Shown here: piece after piece, positions 33,232 to 45,199 of the stretch
Position numbering within the stretch: the first letter of the stretch is position 1
Layout: each line of letters opens with the position of its first letter
DNA from: Bimuria novae-zelandiae CBS 107.79
Lineage: Eukaryota > Ascomycota > Dothideomycetes > Pleosporales > Didymosphaeriaceae
Length of the DNA: 64,000 nucleotides
NCBI GenBank assembly: GCA_010015655.1
Contig: ML976668.1
Coordinates: 303,568 to 367,567, forward strand
Direction of reading: 5' to 3'
Notes under the pieces: model-generated
Seen by the model: only the letters and a program-made list of their open reading frames with translations
Told to the model about the DNA's origin: nothing
Database searches by the model: none
Translations under genes and position numbers: made by a program

Positions 33232-33794
33232 GGTGCCGTGAGCGGAAGAGGGTGACGTGTTGCCTCGAAGAAGACGAGGGTGGGTGCACGCGGAAGTTTG
33301 GCGCCGCCGGGCCGCTGCAGGGTCCAAGCTAGGCCGGATCCGGCCTCTCCATCGTCACCTTCAATCTGACTTTTTCGAGACATGGAAAGAAGCAAGTTGA
33401 GATGTGGTAATGGCTCTCTAAACTTCCCGGATTGCTAGTTGATTCCACTCAATCTTGGCAATGTCAAGGAGAGATTGATTTTTCTGGTTGCGAAACTATT
33501 ATCTGCGGGTAACAGAAGAAGCGGTATAACAGACTCGCCCTAAAAAAAACCCCCCACAAGTATCATGGATGCGATGGTGTACGTTCGTAGGGAGTGGTTG
33601 GCCTCCGTTGCTGAAAGTCGATCCAGTCGCTCACTAATGTTACACCAGCCATCCAGGACCCAATCTAAGCTTGTTTGATATTAATTCTGTTCTCTGAATT
33701 AAAGTATCTAATAATACTGGCCTCTCTATCACGCTCTCCCTTGCCGTAAACGTATCTAATAATACCATCATTCCTCTTACCGCACCGCTCACCA
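33232..33794. other. Intergenic region between two minus-strand genes
   Basis: About 560 bp: the upstream region of the membrane-protein gene and the 3' UTR of the regulator relic. A GC-to-AT shift occurs near 33400, and an A/C homopolymer stretch (seven A then six C) is at about 33543. No further features seen. Confidence 0.35.
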
Positions 33795-36077
33795 TCACTG
33801 TATTCGCGGGTTGCTCCCATCGCCCAAAACCGACCAATCCAAATTCAATTCATCCCAGTCAAACACCACCTCCATGCCCCCTATATCCAGATTTGCCGCG
33901 CTCCCAAAAGGATTCTGCGCCAGATACTGCTCCATGTCGAACGCAATATCGTCCGTCGTCGCCATACCTAGTACCGGCACAGGATCAAACTGCACCGCTG
34001 GGGCCGTCTCTTTCATCTCGAGGGGCACCGGAGGCGGAACACTCGTCGGCAGCGGCTGCTCCGGCGGCGGCGTCTTGACTTCCTCCACCGAGCCCGATGC
34101 ACTGGACTCATTGCGTGGGAGCATAGCAGTACTAGTGAGTTTTTCACGCTTCGAGATCGGGCCATGCTGCGACAGCCCGGGCGCGGCTTGCACCAGCTTA
34201 TACAGAAACCAGTAGCTGCTCGCGCCGAGCTTCGTCGACAGACTCAGCTGCTGCAGCATATTTAGCGCGCTTTCGACTGCGTCCATGATGGCCTCCCTGT
34301 GCAGCAGCTCGACGTCCACGTCGTGGATCATGGCGGAGCAGAGCGTGGTGGCCGTGTCAAAGATGCTGAAGACGACCAAGTGGAACTTTGCGTTGATGGG
34401 GAACTGGTGGACGAATAGTAGATGGGAGATGCTCAGCAGCTTGAGGGCGATATCGACGCCTTCGGTGCGGAGCGCGGCGTCGTGGGGGGATTTGGGGGCC
34501 TTTGGGTCGCGCGTGAGGTAGGGTTTGAGGAGGTCGAGCATGCCCATGTAGATGACGACGTGGAGTTTGTGGCGTTGGAAGACGTAGTAGGGGTGCTTCT
34601 CGTCCAGAGACGTGTCTGGGTTTTCTACGCGGAAGATTGGGGGGAGCTCGTCGATGAAGTTGCGCAGTTCTTTGAGAGCGGTCGAGACTTGTTCCGGGGA
34701 GAGATCACTGAAGGCTTGAACGTCGCGCGTGACTGGTGCTATACGCCGTGCTACTTGGGCCTGGAGTACTATATGAGCGAAGGGGGATAGATGGTTGGGT
34801 TCGGCAGTTGATTGATCGAGCCGTAAGGTAGGGAACCTGAAGGACAGATCCTTTTGGTCGATGAGGTGGGGGCGGCCCAGCCAAGCAGACATCTGCCAAT
34901 CCCAGACGTATAAAAGAGTCCATAATCGGCGGCGGATCTCAACTTCGAACTCTGCAAATCCCTCGTTTGAGCTTTCTTTGTCGAGACCCAGCTCCTGAGC
35001 CTCGCGGATTGTGCGACCGAGAGAATGCCACGACTCCACAATTCTCGACTCGGATTTAAGCCAAGCACCCTTGTAAAATAGCTCTTGCACTCTTTCAATG
35101 CAAGTGTTGGAGGCCGAAACGCTTTGGCTCATTTGGTCCGCCGCGCTGTTCAAGCGCCCTGTCAGAATCTGCGGGCTGCAGGCTAATTCGAATTCAATCA
35201 TCTTCCGTAGTTCCGGGGTAAGGTATTGTACCGAGTATGATAGTACTCTAAGCAACAAACAGGTAAATTCGGGCGAGAGTGTTCGGCCTTTGGCGCGATC
35301 AGACCACCACTACACGTAGTGGTCTGTAAAGGTAGGTGCATAGATGGCGCTATACCGGTAATTAACAACGGATAGGAAATGGTTCACTATAGCGTCTGCG
35401 ACAGAGTGAGCGGAGTTTGAATTAGATGTTATGCGCCTTACCCGTAATAGACCTAGGAGGTATTGTGGGTAAAACACTCTCCACTACATCTGATTTGTCG
35501 GAATCTTCTGAATACCCCCTTTTTTTTTTTAGCAACGGCTGTGCCATATTAGATGGACTCCTCTATAGTGCAATTGATACTTACAGGCGGATCAAGCCTG
35601 CCTAGCTGATGATGATAATGCCCAGGCATGTATCCCCAGATCTTCAAACCGTCCTCGGGCTCATCTTGTTCGCCGTCTACTCCATTAGACGAGGTGTCTG
35701 TCGCATCGGGCTGGCTTCTTTTCCGCCCTCGGATCTCGTCGCTCTTCTCACTAATCCAATTCCATGTTACTATATCAAAAGACAAAAGTTTTTTTGCGCA
35801 AGAAATTCGGCATACCGAGAAGAGTCTTCTGAGAGAGAAGCCAGCTGAGGTCTTTTCGACGTAAACTGATATAGATGAGGAACTTTCCTCGCTTGACAAT
35901 AATTGCAGGGCCATTCTCGCGAACACTGCGTGGCGTATTAGTCGCAAATCTTGCGATCGCGAACGGCAGCGGCCACTTGCGCGCCGCCCCGACGCCCTTC
36001 GGACGCACTTTTTGTTTCCGCCGTTGGCATTCTGTGCACGAAGTCGACGAGCGACCTTTCTTGTTAGTCGACTGCAT
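33795..36077 (-). pseudogene. Decayed Zn2Cys6 transcription factor
   Basis: Exon 1 (36009-36077) encodes M-Q-S-T-N-K-K-G-R with C-T-E-C-Q-R-R-K-Q-K. After an 83-nt intron, 35925 onward encodes C-S-R-E-W-P-C-N-Y-C-Q-A-R-K. Together these give C-x2-C-x6-C-x5-C-x2-C, but the sixth cysteine position (35869-35871) is TAT (Tyr). A 46-nt intron (35770-35815) and a frameshift follow, then an exon with W-G-Y-M-P-G-H. The middle-homology (fungal-specific TF) domain is intact from about 35300 to 33795, but an in-frame TAG interrupts it at 35310-35312, just before W-W-S-D-R. Another frame break lies near the 11-T run at 35519-35529. The 3' exon alone is a clean 480-codon frame, though its first ATG is internal. 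Several lesions are CpA-to-TpA type. Target genes unknown. A truncated product cannot be excluded. Confidence 0.7.
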
Positions 36078-37209
36078 GGTGTTCGATCCCTTCACAAACA
36101 ACACGGATATTTGAAGTTTTGCGCGACCAGACGATCGTTGAAGTTAGCGTTTTAATTTTCGGATTTAAGAAAGTGCGTCACCAGTCACCGATGCATCTCT
36201 TCTGGATCACTAACAGCACACGGTGCCGCCGGGGCTGTAGTACTTTCGAGCGATGATCACTGTGGCAAGAATCTTCGTCGAGTTGCTTCTCGAATTCGGC
36301 CGAGTTGCTGGCAACTTGGCAACAAGCTGTCGTGTGTGTACCTTTAGTGTGGGGCAGTGTTGGACCCTTTTCCTGGGGCGGATCCAGACCTGTCCGAGCG
36401 TACCCACGTCAAAACCGCCACAAACCGCCACGGCGTCACCCAGCCAAGATACCGTATTGCAAATGGTCCCGGGCTGGTTGTTCCGTGCCGAATGGTCAGA
36501 GAAGTGACCTTTTGTGATGCAAGAAGGCGATCCGCTGCGCAGAATTGCATGTGAGGTTCGCAATGAAAAGTAGACCGGCGACCACCATGTGGGACAAGCG
36601 AACAAGTATACCACTTTGAGAATCATGCAACTGACAAAATGATGCACGCGAAGTCATAGGTACATTTCGGTTGCAGGGAGCTATTCCGAGGCCAAACCAA
36701 GTTCTGAGGCCCAGTGGAATGAATTCATGCTGATCAATATGCTGGCATTTGTGAGAATATCGCGGCTCGATTGACTTTTTTGGTGTGTGTTGTTTCGTGA
36801 TGGGAATCTATTCGCGTCCGTATGAGTTCGCGCCATGTAAATCTGCGGAACCGGAACCGACCAAGAAGTGACCGCCCGACACGCTCAGACGACATGCAAG
36901 CTGTAGCAATTACTGCAAGACTTCAGTCCTCATTCGCTAGAAACAGGACTAGAGCTAGAAGGTAGAGTAAACGGACGGACAAAATGCAAACGGCAGGTTT
37001 GAACCGAGTGAAACAAGCAATTTTGGAGCCGCCAGTACAAGTATATCATCGGAGCGGGCGGAACGTTCATGGTCGCATCCGGCCCTAAGCCACTTACGGC
37101 TAGCGCGAACCACACATATGAGGCTGATGAGCGAAGCTGCGACACGCTGCACATTCCCACTATCCGCGCTCGCCGTCCGCATATGCCGACCAACCGAGGG
37201 GTCAGCGAA
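36078..37209. promoter_or_regulatory. Divergent intergenic region between two Zn2Cys6 regulators
   Basis: 1.1 kb between a minus-strand regulator relic and a plus-strand regulator, so both promoters lie here. Zn2Cys6 proteins usually bind CGG triplets; several CGG/CCG occur (for example GGAACCGGAACCGACC at 36848), but none stands out as a paired site. Overlapping ORFs of 60-145 codons on both strands look like chance. Confidence 0.4.
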
Positions 37210-39659
37210 ATGAGCGATACGCAGCCTCAACACCGTTACGTGCCTCCGAGCCGGCGGCGTGATAAGCCGATCTTGTCTTGTAGCCTGTGTCGCCGCCGCA
37301 AGTATGCATCCTGCCGTTGTCATTGATAGTTTTGGAGCCGTAATCTTGTGGCGCGTCACGTGCTAACTCAGCGTCTGCAGGCTGAAGTGCGACCGCCAAC
37401 AGCCCTGCAAAACGTGTGTGGACCGTGGCTTGCCGCTGTCTTGTACTTACTCACGCAATGTCTCTACATCGTCCTCTTTTTCGGCATCTGATCCTAGCGT
37501 CAATGTCCACGATCGCATTGATCAGCTGGAGAAGTTGGTAACCAGTCTGATGGGTGCGAAAAACGGCGGCGACCCTGAGAGAAAGAATACTGGTCCTAGC
37601 ATCCCTTCACCGCTTCGTATGGATCTCAATGATGGCAGTGCCGACACTGAGGCTCCTAAGACCCCTGCTCATATGACGTTGGAGACAGACGAGACGCAAT
37701 ATACTGACAGTGGTCATTGGATGAGTATACTGGACAGTATTGCTGAGCTCAAAGGTGAGCTTGATCAAATCGCATCCGATCCTCCTCAACCGCGCCGACC
37801 GGACGAAGACGTGGGGCCAGAGCTACTACTTGGTCTCAGAAGCCATGTGACACGACAGGACATAATAGCAGGGCTTCCTTGCAAACCTGAAGCCGACCAG
37901 ATACTCGAAAGATACTGGTTATTCGTGGACATTGCGCCAACGATTATGCACAAGCCAAAGTTCATCCGAGAGTACAATGAGTTTTGGAAGAATCCAGATG
38001 AGACCCCGATCATGTGGATTGGGCTCTTGTATGGCGTGTTCGCCATTTCTACACGCCTCCAGTCTCTCATTGAGGAGCATGATGCAGGCATTCTCGATCC
38101 ATCCCAGCAAACATTTTCCCAGGCTCGACAGGACCTGTTTCGGCAGAAGGTTGCCCAATGCCTTATTTTGGGCAACTACACCAAATGCCCCCCTTTCACG
38201 ATGGAGGCATTCCTGACTTACTTTGTCATCGAATATCTTCGGTCACGCGACACGCAGAATGGGATCTGGATGCTTGTTGGGATGCTTGTGCGAACGGCTT
38301 TTCGTATGGGCCTTCATCGGGAACCTTCAAAGCTGACCAACAATGACCTTTCTCCATTTGAGTGTGAAATGAGGCGGAGAATGTGGTGCATGGTACTTCG
38401 ACTAGACCTCATATCATCTGGCCAGGTCGGGCTACCGCGGATGATCCACCCAGCAATGACTGATACGCTGGAACCCCGTAACCTCATAGATGAAGATCTC
38501 CGAGAAGATTTGACCGAACTTCCACCTTCAAGACCAGATTTAGAGTTTACGCCAATGCTCTATACAATCGTCAGGAATCGCTTCCTGGCAGTCTTCGCTC
38601 GCGTTGTGGATCTTGTTTCAGCGAGCGAGCAGCCCACCTACCGCGAAGTGCTTGAACTAGACGAAGGCCTGCGAAGAACATACGACAATGTACCAGACAT
38701 ATTCAAAAACGCGAATTTGAAAGACTTCAATCCTTACGCACAAGGCTCAATGTCTATGCTAATTCTGGGTCTAACATATCTGAAATCGTTAGAAATGCTA
38801 CATCGCCCATTTCTATTCCTCGCACGCGATGATCCTAGGTATGAATACTCTAGAACATCGTGCATAGATGCTGCGCTTGAAATTCTAGATATTCAGCACA
38901 TGTTGGAACTTCGGTCGCTGGATAACAGGAATCTTTGCCAGGCACCTTGGTGGACCTCGAGCTGGCGCTTGTCTTCTTTGATCAATCACGACTTCCTACT
39001 AGCCACGACTATACTTGTCCTTGACCTGGACCAAGATCTAGTGAAGCCCATACAAGCCAGCGACGTACCCAGAGAACGTTTCAAGAGTGGACAGCCGACG
39101 CGTGCCGAAATTATCCACGCCTTGGCCAGGGTATATGAACTTTGGACTCCCTTGGTATCTTCGTCACGAGAAGTGCGGAAAGTGACCGTTGCAGTCAAAT
39201 ATGTGTTAGGTAAAGCTGGCGCAAGTGGATTCACACCCAATGGTAAGAATTTTCCTCTGCCTATTATTTGGTACTGAATCAACTTCCTCCAACTATCTTG
39301 AGAAGCCGCTACTCCAGACCCACTCTATATTTAGCTCGTGCAGGAGGTAATGCAAATCTTCCAGAGCTGATCCTGAACAGCGACAAACGAGAATACCCCT
39401 CGCGAAACACAGCCCTCGTTTGAGCAGCCGCAGGAGCTTCCCTACCCATCCTTTTATCACGATCCTGCAAACCCACAGGACCAGCTGCTACCTATGCCTA
39501 TGGACAGCATGCAGATGGACTTTGGAGAATACGACCACGCATTCGATTGGGTGAGTACGATTTCTGCCTCGTCTCGGTGATCGCGTCCTTACTGTGATGT
39601 AGGCACGCTTTGAAAATAATTATTTCACGTCACCTTTCGGGAACGATATGGGAGCTTAA
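37210..39659 (+). CDS. Zn2Cys6 fungal-specific transcription factor
   Basis: Four exons were modelled: 37210-37301, 37381-39242, 39381-39550 and 39603-39659, with introns of 79, 138 and 52 nt and consistent phases, giving 726 residues. The zinc cluster spans the first intron: S-C-S-L-C-R-R-R-K-L-K-C-D-R-Q-Q-P-C-K-T-C then C-T-Y, that is C-x2-C-x6-C-x5-C-x2-C-x8-C, complete. A short coiled-coil (I-D-Q-L-E-K-L-V-T-S-L) follows, then the middle-homology domain (about residues 190-560). That domain includes R-T-A-F-R-M-G-L-H-R-E-P and R-R-R-M-W. The acidic, Met/Gln-rich tail ending F-G-N-D-M-G-A could be an activation domain. The start M-S-D-T-Q-P-Q is preferred; in-frame ATGs exist at 37183 and 37069. 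The 138-nt intron is the least certain call. It is a nuclear DNA-binding regulator with unknown targets. The tail-to-tail pectate lyase is the nearest enzyme gene. Confidence 0.85.
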
Positions 39660-40046
39660 TTCGAAATGAAGCGAGGCACCTCCCTACAGGGCTAGCATGC
39701 CTCATGAGTGTATGTTACATGAACGAATACGATGCTAAAAGTGATACCCCGCTCAACATGGAGAGCCATATGTCACTATTAATTGGTGTCTCTTTTACCT
39801 AGAAGCTCCGCTGGATACCTCCCACAGTTGCGTGTGCCACATTATACAAGGTCGCACAATCTTCGGATGATGCCTTGCTGACCGGTGCTCGGGTTACAGT
39901 CCTACGGCAACCTCAGGACCGCATAGTAGGACGGTTTAGCCGTACGGAGCCTTGTACACGGATGGCAGTGGGTTTCACTGGCCCAGAGATAGTGGAAAGA
40001 TGGTTGAATTACATTATGACAGGATCACTATTAGCTTACACGTGGT
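39660..40046. other. Convergent 3' spacer
   Basis: 387 bp between the stop codons of the plus-strand regulator and the minus-strand pectate lyase. It should hold both 3' UTRs and polyadenylation sites. No ORF of interest. Confidence 0.5.
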
Positions 40047-41197
40047 CTAGATCTTGCCTAATCCGGCCCCAGCCTTGACGACTTTGGCCATCTCCTTCAA
40101 CGGGGTGAGTTTGTATATGTACGGCACCCTGGTGAAGTTTCCAACTTGCGTAATATTGATGGTCGCAGGGCCCCAGTCGTTCCCTGCGGTAGGTCAGCAT
40201 TCCAATCTTCTCATCTATTGGCGTAGCATGATGACTCACTCGCACCCAGGTTGGCGAATCCATCAAGCTCATAATCGCCATCAGGAGACGTGTTCGGGCT
40301 ATCCTCTGGAACAACCAATCCGTACGTGGACAACGCTTATTTCGTCTTCCCGCGGAAAACATTGCCTTCCACAAGGACCTGGTTGTCGCTCCGACTGTGT
40401 ATAGCTTGGTACAAAAAGTCCTCGTACAGGTTGTTGTATATGTGCTGGTGGCCGAAGCGGCCAGCTGGACCGCGTGTGCCTTCGTTGCGCCAGTAGTTGT
40501 GACTACATTCGAAGCAATACCGTCAGCGAACCTACTTTCCAGACTGCACGGCGCCTCCGCATGATGGAAGAACTTACTGATACGTGACATGCAAATGTCC
40601 CAGGTCAACGTCCCTCAGCGCATCGCTGTTCCCCACAAGACTGCTCTTCCAATGATCATGGAAATAGTTCCACGACACGGTGATCCAATCGCTCGCCCGA
40701 ATGATATCGCACTGTCCATCATACGTATCCGGTCCCAACGCAGGGAACCCCCCACTCTCAAACTCGTTATGGTCAATCCACACGCGCGTGCTGTTTCGGA
40801 TTGTTATACCATCGTCCCCAATGATCCCTCTGATGCCTAGGTTACGGATAATCACGTTGGACTGGGAATTGATGTTAAGGCCTTTGGAGAGGATGGTTGC
40901 CCCTTTGCGGGTGCCGATGAGCGATTTATTGGACCCGATAGCGAGGCGGGCGGTCAGGTTGAAGGTGCCGGAGAGGTAGATCGTGCGTGGGGTGGTGCCG
41001 TTGACGGCGGAGATGAGGGCGGCGGGTGTGGTTACGGTGACGGTTTCGCCTTTGTACCTATGGTAGCCACCCGTTGTGGGGCCAAGGGGGTTATCTTTTG
41101 CGAAGCCTACAAGGCTGAAGTCTGCATGTTTAGGTGGTTTGGGGTGGGCTGAGGCCCCAAGGAGGGAGGCACTGAGTGTGAAGAAGGAGAGCTTCAT
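40047..41197 (-). pseudogene. Secreted pectate lyase (PL1 family) with a premature stop
   Basis: Three exons, 41197-40578, 40502-40246 and 40183-40047 (introns 75 and 62 nt, phases consistent), would encode 337 residues. The first ~17 residues (M-K-L-S-F-F-T-L-S-A-S-L-L-G-A-S-A) form a secretion signal. PL1 landmarks are W-I-D-H-N-E-F, G-Q-C-D-I-I-R-A-S-D-W-I-T-V-S-W-N-Y-F-H-D-H, R-G-P-A-G-R-F-G-H-Q-H-I-Y-N-N-L-Y and S-P-D-G-D-Y-E-L-D-G-F-A-N-L-G. These are the parallel beta-helix and calcium/substrate-binding regions of enzymes that cleave pectate by beta-elimination. Codon 262 (40337-40339) is TAA, between G-K-T-K and A-L-S-T-Y-G, so the last ~75 residues are cut off. Everything after it is well preserved, so the stop is recent, or a sequence error. 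Confidence 0.85.
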
Positions 41198-41891
41198 TGT
41201 GGACAGTGTGATGGAGGGAAGATCTCGGTCTGGCCATTTTCTGAAAGTCTTTCAATGCTTTATACCATAGGTATCGTATTCCTATAGTGAGAGAACGCCT
41301 CCGGATTGTGACGTTGTTACGCCCGGCTTATCGATTGCTATTCATCCGGAAACCTAGTTGTCACGCCGTGCTTCTGCAGGTTGTGAACCTCTCGCAATAG
41401 GTTGTATACCACCAGCAACGCGGAGCGACGCGCATCTCCTAAGTTGTTCCTGGCTAATATGCGCCATGGTGGCTGGTGTGGCGCTTTGGATTAATGTTGA
41501 GTGGCGGAGAATTTCTATCCCCGGATTTGGTGATAGGGCGATCCGTTGCTTGGCTGCATCGCGGGGGGATTGGCATGGGTTAATCATCTTCCCGGAACGG
41601 TACTGGCATGATACTTTACCATGGTTGCTGGGCTGGCAGAGCACGGTCACTTGAAGAATTCTGATAGTGGTCTTGTGCTCCAACGCAAGTGATGTGAAGT
41701 GATAGAAATACAGGATCCGTTATACCGAGTAACAGCGGTCACCCTTTCGGTTTGGTGAGACCGGGTAGTATCAGCGCGCATGATAGACTGTCAACTGTAG
41801 ATAGAATACAACGTGCTTTGAATATGAAACAGAAATGCTATTGTCCACATAAACGATTTTACACCCTGCAGGAAGTCCTAAACCGAAGCTC
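41198..41891. promoter_or_regulatory. Upstream region of the pectate lyase gene
   Basis: About 700 bp between the lyase start codon and a decayed gene. It should contain the lyase promoter; a CTTTATACCATAG stretch lies near 41258. Overlapping 85-145-codon ORFs show no domain. Confidence 0.4.
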
Positions 41892-42890
41892 CTATACAAT
41901 CGTTGAGTTTTCAAGTAGAAGGTACTCGGGATCGTCTGAATCAGGGATTGGATCCACGATGTCAACCCCCATGTCCTCCAACACTTTTCGCAGGCCCTTG
42001 AATGATTGATCCCACCTCCCGAGCATGTACATGCACATGCTCCACACGCGCATAACCTTGACTCCGAACGTGACACCATCACAATCCTTATCCACGACTC
42101 TCTCCACCTCTTCTCCAGACATGATGCGCAGAACGGCAAGCATCGCCTCTGAAACTTCCTCTTTTTCCCGATTAAAATAATTGATAACATTAGCACCAAT
42201 CGCACATCCCCGTTTAGCGAATATCAAATGTGTAATCTGGAGGAGCACCTTCAGTAAATTATACTTGGTATCGAAATTCGCGTTTTTGCTGATTCCCTTC
42301 TCTTATAACTTGGCAATGCGCTGTAGTAATTTTCCATATAACATTTTAGACGCACAAGTATTTTTTCTCTTCTCGATGTAGCTCAGATGACAGTCGTCAA
42401 GCCAATACTCGATCCGACATCGCGGTCGAACGACAGGACGCGTTTCTTTTCGTGCTTGATGCGTGCTTCTTCGGCCTTGCGCGCTTTAACCACATCATCA
42501 GCTTCCGTCTGGACGCGCTGACGGTGCAGGTCGAAGATTTGAAACATCGTTTAGGAATGGGTCATGGATCCCGTGGCAGCATGAAAAGTGTTTCGCGGAG
42601 GGTTGTTTCAGGTAATGAGGAGATGGTCGTCCAAAGATCCTTGGGATCGATGGCGCGTTGTTGCGTATCGGAGACGTGGATGCTCTGGAACGTCGGCGCA
42701 ACGATAGCATCGCTTGATGGTCTTTGGTATGGGACATTATGGATGGTTTCGGTTCGCGGGTGTTTCCGGGGTGTCCTACTGGCCTGGGCATGATTATGTT
42801 GAAGGTTGATGGAAAGAAATGTAGGATCAAATGTGAGGTTGGAGACGCGACACGGTTGTAGAACCCTGCAGTGCGCGTCAACACGTGCCT
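41892..42890 (-). pseudogene. Decayed gene of unknown function next to the repeat island
   Basis: Three coding-like minus-strand segments follow each other without a continuous frame. The first is open from about 42890 to a TGA at 42562-42564 (ends D-P-K-D-L-W-T-T-I-S-S-L-P-E-T-T-L-R-E). The second is a 54-codon frame, ATG at 42547 to TGA at 42383 (M-F-Q-I-F-D-L-H-R-Q-R-V). The third is open from about 42306 to 41892 (F-D-T-K-Y-N-L-L-K-V-L-L-Q-I-T-H-L-I-F-A-K-R-G). The last is acidic at its end. Introns could link some parts, but no full consistent model was found. No domain recognised. Confidence 0.45.
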
Positions 42891-42905
42891 TCGTGTTAGC
42901 GCGTA

Positions 42906-43905
42906 GTTGTCACGCTGCCCGTGCCGAGACAGTCAGTGCGCCGCGACAGTTAGCGCGCCACCCCAGCATGATCGCTCGTCCAGCAACAGAAGGCTACTAA
43001 GCCACCTACAATTAATATTATTACGAGATTTTCTAGCGTTAAGGTCTCCTAGGCCTATAGATAATTACTAGCTACTTATATTATAAATATCTACTTAGTA
43101 CTCTAATAATTTAGCTACTACGTTATAAAGGTATTAGTAGAGTAAATATAGTTTTATTAATAGGTATAGGTGCTAACGCCGACTTTTTTCCTAATAAATA
43201 AATTAATAGGCTTTAAACCCCTTTTGTTACCTTTTTTTAGCTAATTTAATATAATTTTAAAGTTATTAATTAGTCTTATAAGTCTATTATTTAAGATATT
43301 ACTTAGTAGCCTTATTAGCCCTTTACTTTACGCGTACATTTTTAGTAACTATTTAAGTAATATACCTTTTTTAAAGTAGTCTTACTTTAAACTACTGACT
43401 AGCTTAATAGGCCTCTACCTACTTACTTTTTTTTTAAAGTTATAGTTATTATGCTTTCGTATTTTTTATATATTAATAATTACGTGCTTACTAAAAAATA
43501 GCTAAAAAGTAGTTTTTTTCATAATTTTATGAGGCTAATCAAGATATAGAGGCTTATTTTACTTTAAGTAATTTTTTTTAAATAGCTAAGGCCTTTTATA
43601 GACCTTAATTTTTATACTTTATAAGCTAAGGTCCGGTAAAAATTAAATATATATTTTAATTTAGCGTTTGGCTATACTACTAGCCTTTATATTAATATAA
43701 GACTTGAGAAGACTATCGATTTTTCTTTAATTTTATACGTTAAGTACTAGGATTAAGCCTTTTAATAATCTTTACTTAAGTAAGTAATTATTATTAAACT
43801 ACTTAAGGATAGCCTATAAATATAAAGGTAAAAGTCCTATAGCTTAAAAAGTCTAAAGTATTAATAGCTGCCTTATAGTACTAACTTAAACTTTTTAGAG
43901 TAGGT
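42906..43905 (-). mobile_element. Truncated pogo-type transposon, E1 family
   Basis: Read on the minus strand, 43000-43900 matches 2195-3000 of E1 at nucleotide level. The GC-rich end starts after a TA at 42904-42905 with GTTGTCACGCTGCCCGTGCC. The transposase C-terminal region is fully degraded by RIP. The other end was not found; it seems to be cut near 43905. Confidence 0.7.
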
Positions 43906-44432
43906 GTCACGGTACCTCCAGTATCCGTAACACCTTGGCCACGCCGTTACTAAAGTACCAGCGCTAGTCCGTGTACCTCTACCTCTACACATTCTATCTA
44001 TAGTCCCTATCTATATAGCTTTATCTGCCCGTATTCCTGCTCCTTGGCTATCCTTTTATATTTACCTAAATATATATAGTAGTTTAGTTAGTTTAGCTCC
44101 TTAAAGCTTTAGTTTTAGTAACCTATAGCCTTTTATAATATTAAGATAGCTTACCTTATCAGTCTTCGTAATAGTAGCTAGCTACTATAAACCTCAACCT
44201 AAAAGTTATTACTACGAATTTAAATTGGAATTTTTTTCTTTTTAATACTATACTATATCTACCTTTAACTAGTCTTTATTTTTACTTATTTAGTAACTAT
44301 AATAAGAGCTCTAAAACTAGCTTCTTAATATTTAGTTATTTTAGTCTAACCTTAGATCGTTATGCGCTAACGTCTAGTGCCTTTAAATTCACTTATTAAC
44401 TTAGTTTATACTTTACTCGTACCTACTATATC
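43906..44432. other. AT-rich repeat-derived DNA
   Basis: RIP-like DNA following the E1-family fragment. A GC-richer start, TGTCACGGTACCTCCAGTAT at 43908, could be the beginning of another LTR, but no partner or TSD was found. No readable gene. Confidence 0.3.
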
Positions 44433-44477
44433 TGTCAGATTAAAGGGTATTCTTAATAAGATTAAAAAAAAGATTAT

Positions 44478-44746
44478 TGTGAGGACGGGCACAGGCTCCT
44501 GCATCAAGAGAGTAGATGAGGTAGGTTGGCTCTATTTCAGCTACACTAAGATGAGGAGACTGTAGGTACACAGGCCTGCGGCGCTTTTATGCGCTGCCGC
44601 TCGGCACGGAACATCTATCTATCTAAGATAGCTACACTGGGTGCGTGGGCAGCTGCGCCCAGGCGTGAGGCAGCTGCACCTAGGCGTGAGGCAGTCGCGC
44701 CTCTTACGCGAGGTCATGTGTCCTGCTAGCATGCTAGGCTTTTATA
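44478..44746 (-). repeat. 3' LTR of the Gypsy element
   Basis: 269 bp, TGTGAGGACGGGCACAGG to TTTTATA. Aligns with 56429-56697, including two copies of a GCAGCTGC(A/G)CC(C/T)AGGCGTGAG-like unit. Confidence 0.92.
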
Positions 44747-44910
44747 TCACCCCCCTCTAAGGTAGGCGTAGTCCTTTAAGTCTGTTGTGTTACCTCCTTC
44801 GTGTCTTGCCTTATGCTAGTATAACCGCAGCTTTGTTATCTTCCTCTATTATCTCTAGATAGGTGCCAGCCTTATACGCTCGCAGCCAGATGTCTAGTTA
44901 TAGTAGTAGC

Positions 44911-45109
44911 TGTGAACCAATAACTAAAGTATGTATATCCCCCTCTGCCTCTAGATGTAAGCTATCTCCTATATACCCAGGCGCAAACATCCTAGATAAC
45001 TGGCAAATAGCAAACAAAAGGAAAATAAGCCATTAGCTCGGTGGCAAACATCAAAAACAAACAAAAGGAAAACAAGCCATCAGCTTAGTGGTAAATATTA
45101 AACCTCACA
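44911..45109 (-). repeat. 3' LTR of Copia-2
   Basis: 199 bp, TGTGAACCAATAAC to AACCTCACA. It differs from 50286-50484 at only a handful of positions, mostly C/T. Confidence 0.95.
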
Positions 45110-45199
45110 CACCCCCTCGCACCTCCCACATGCTGGAGGGGCGATTGCCCCGTATATAAAGCCGTAGACGTACCCGCAAAAGTGGCTATCGCCAGATTT

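Noticed and set aside
32068..33327. 419-residue version of the membrane protein
   Set aside because: The longer frame begins with TTG, not ATG. The first ATG at 33231 starts directly with the conserved hydrophobic N-terminus.
27369..42890. A secondary-metabolite cluster
   Set aside because: Two regulators and a membrane protein are present, but no polyketide synthase, peptide synthetase, terpene cyclase or tailoring enzyme can be found.
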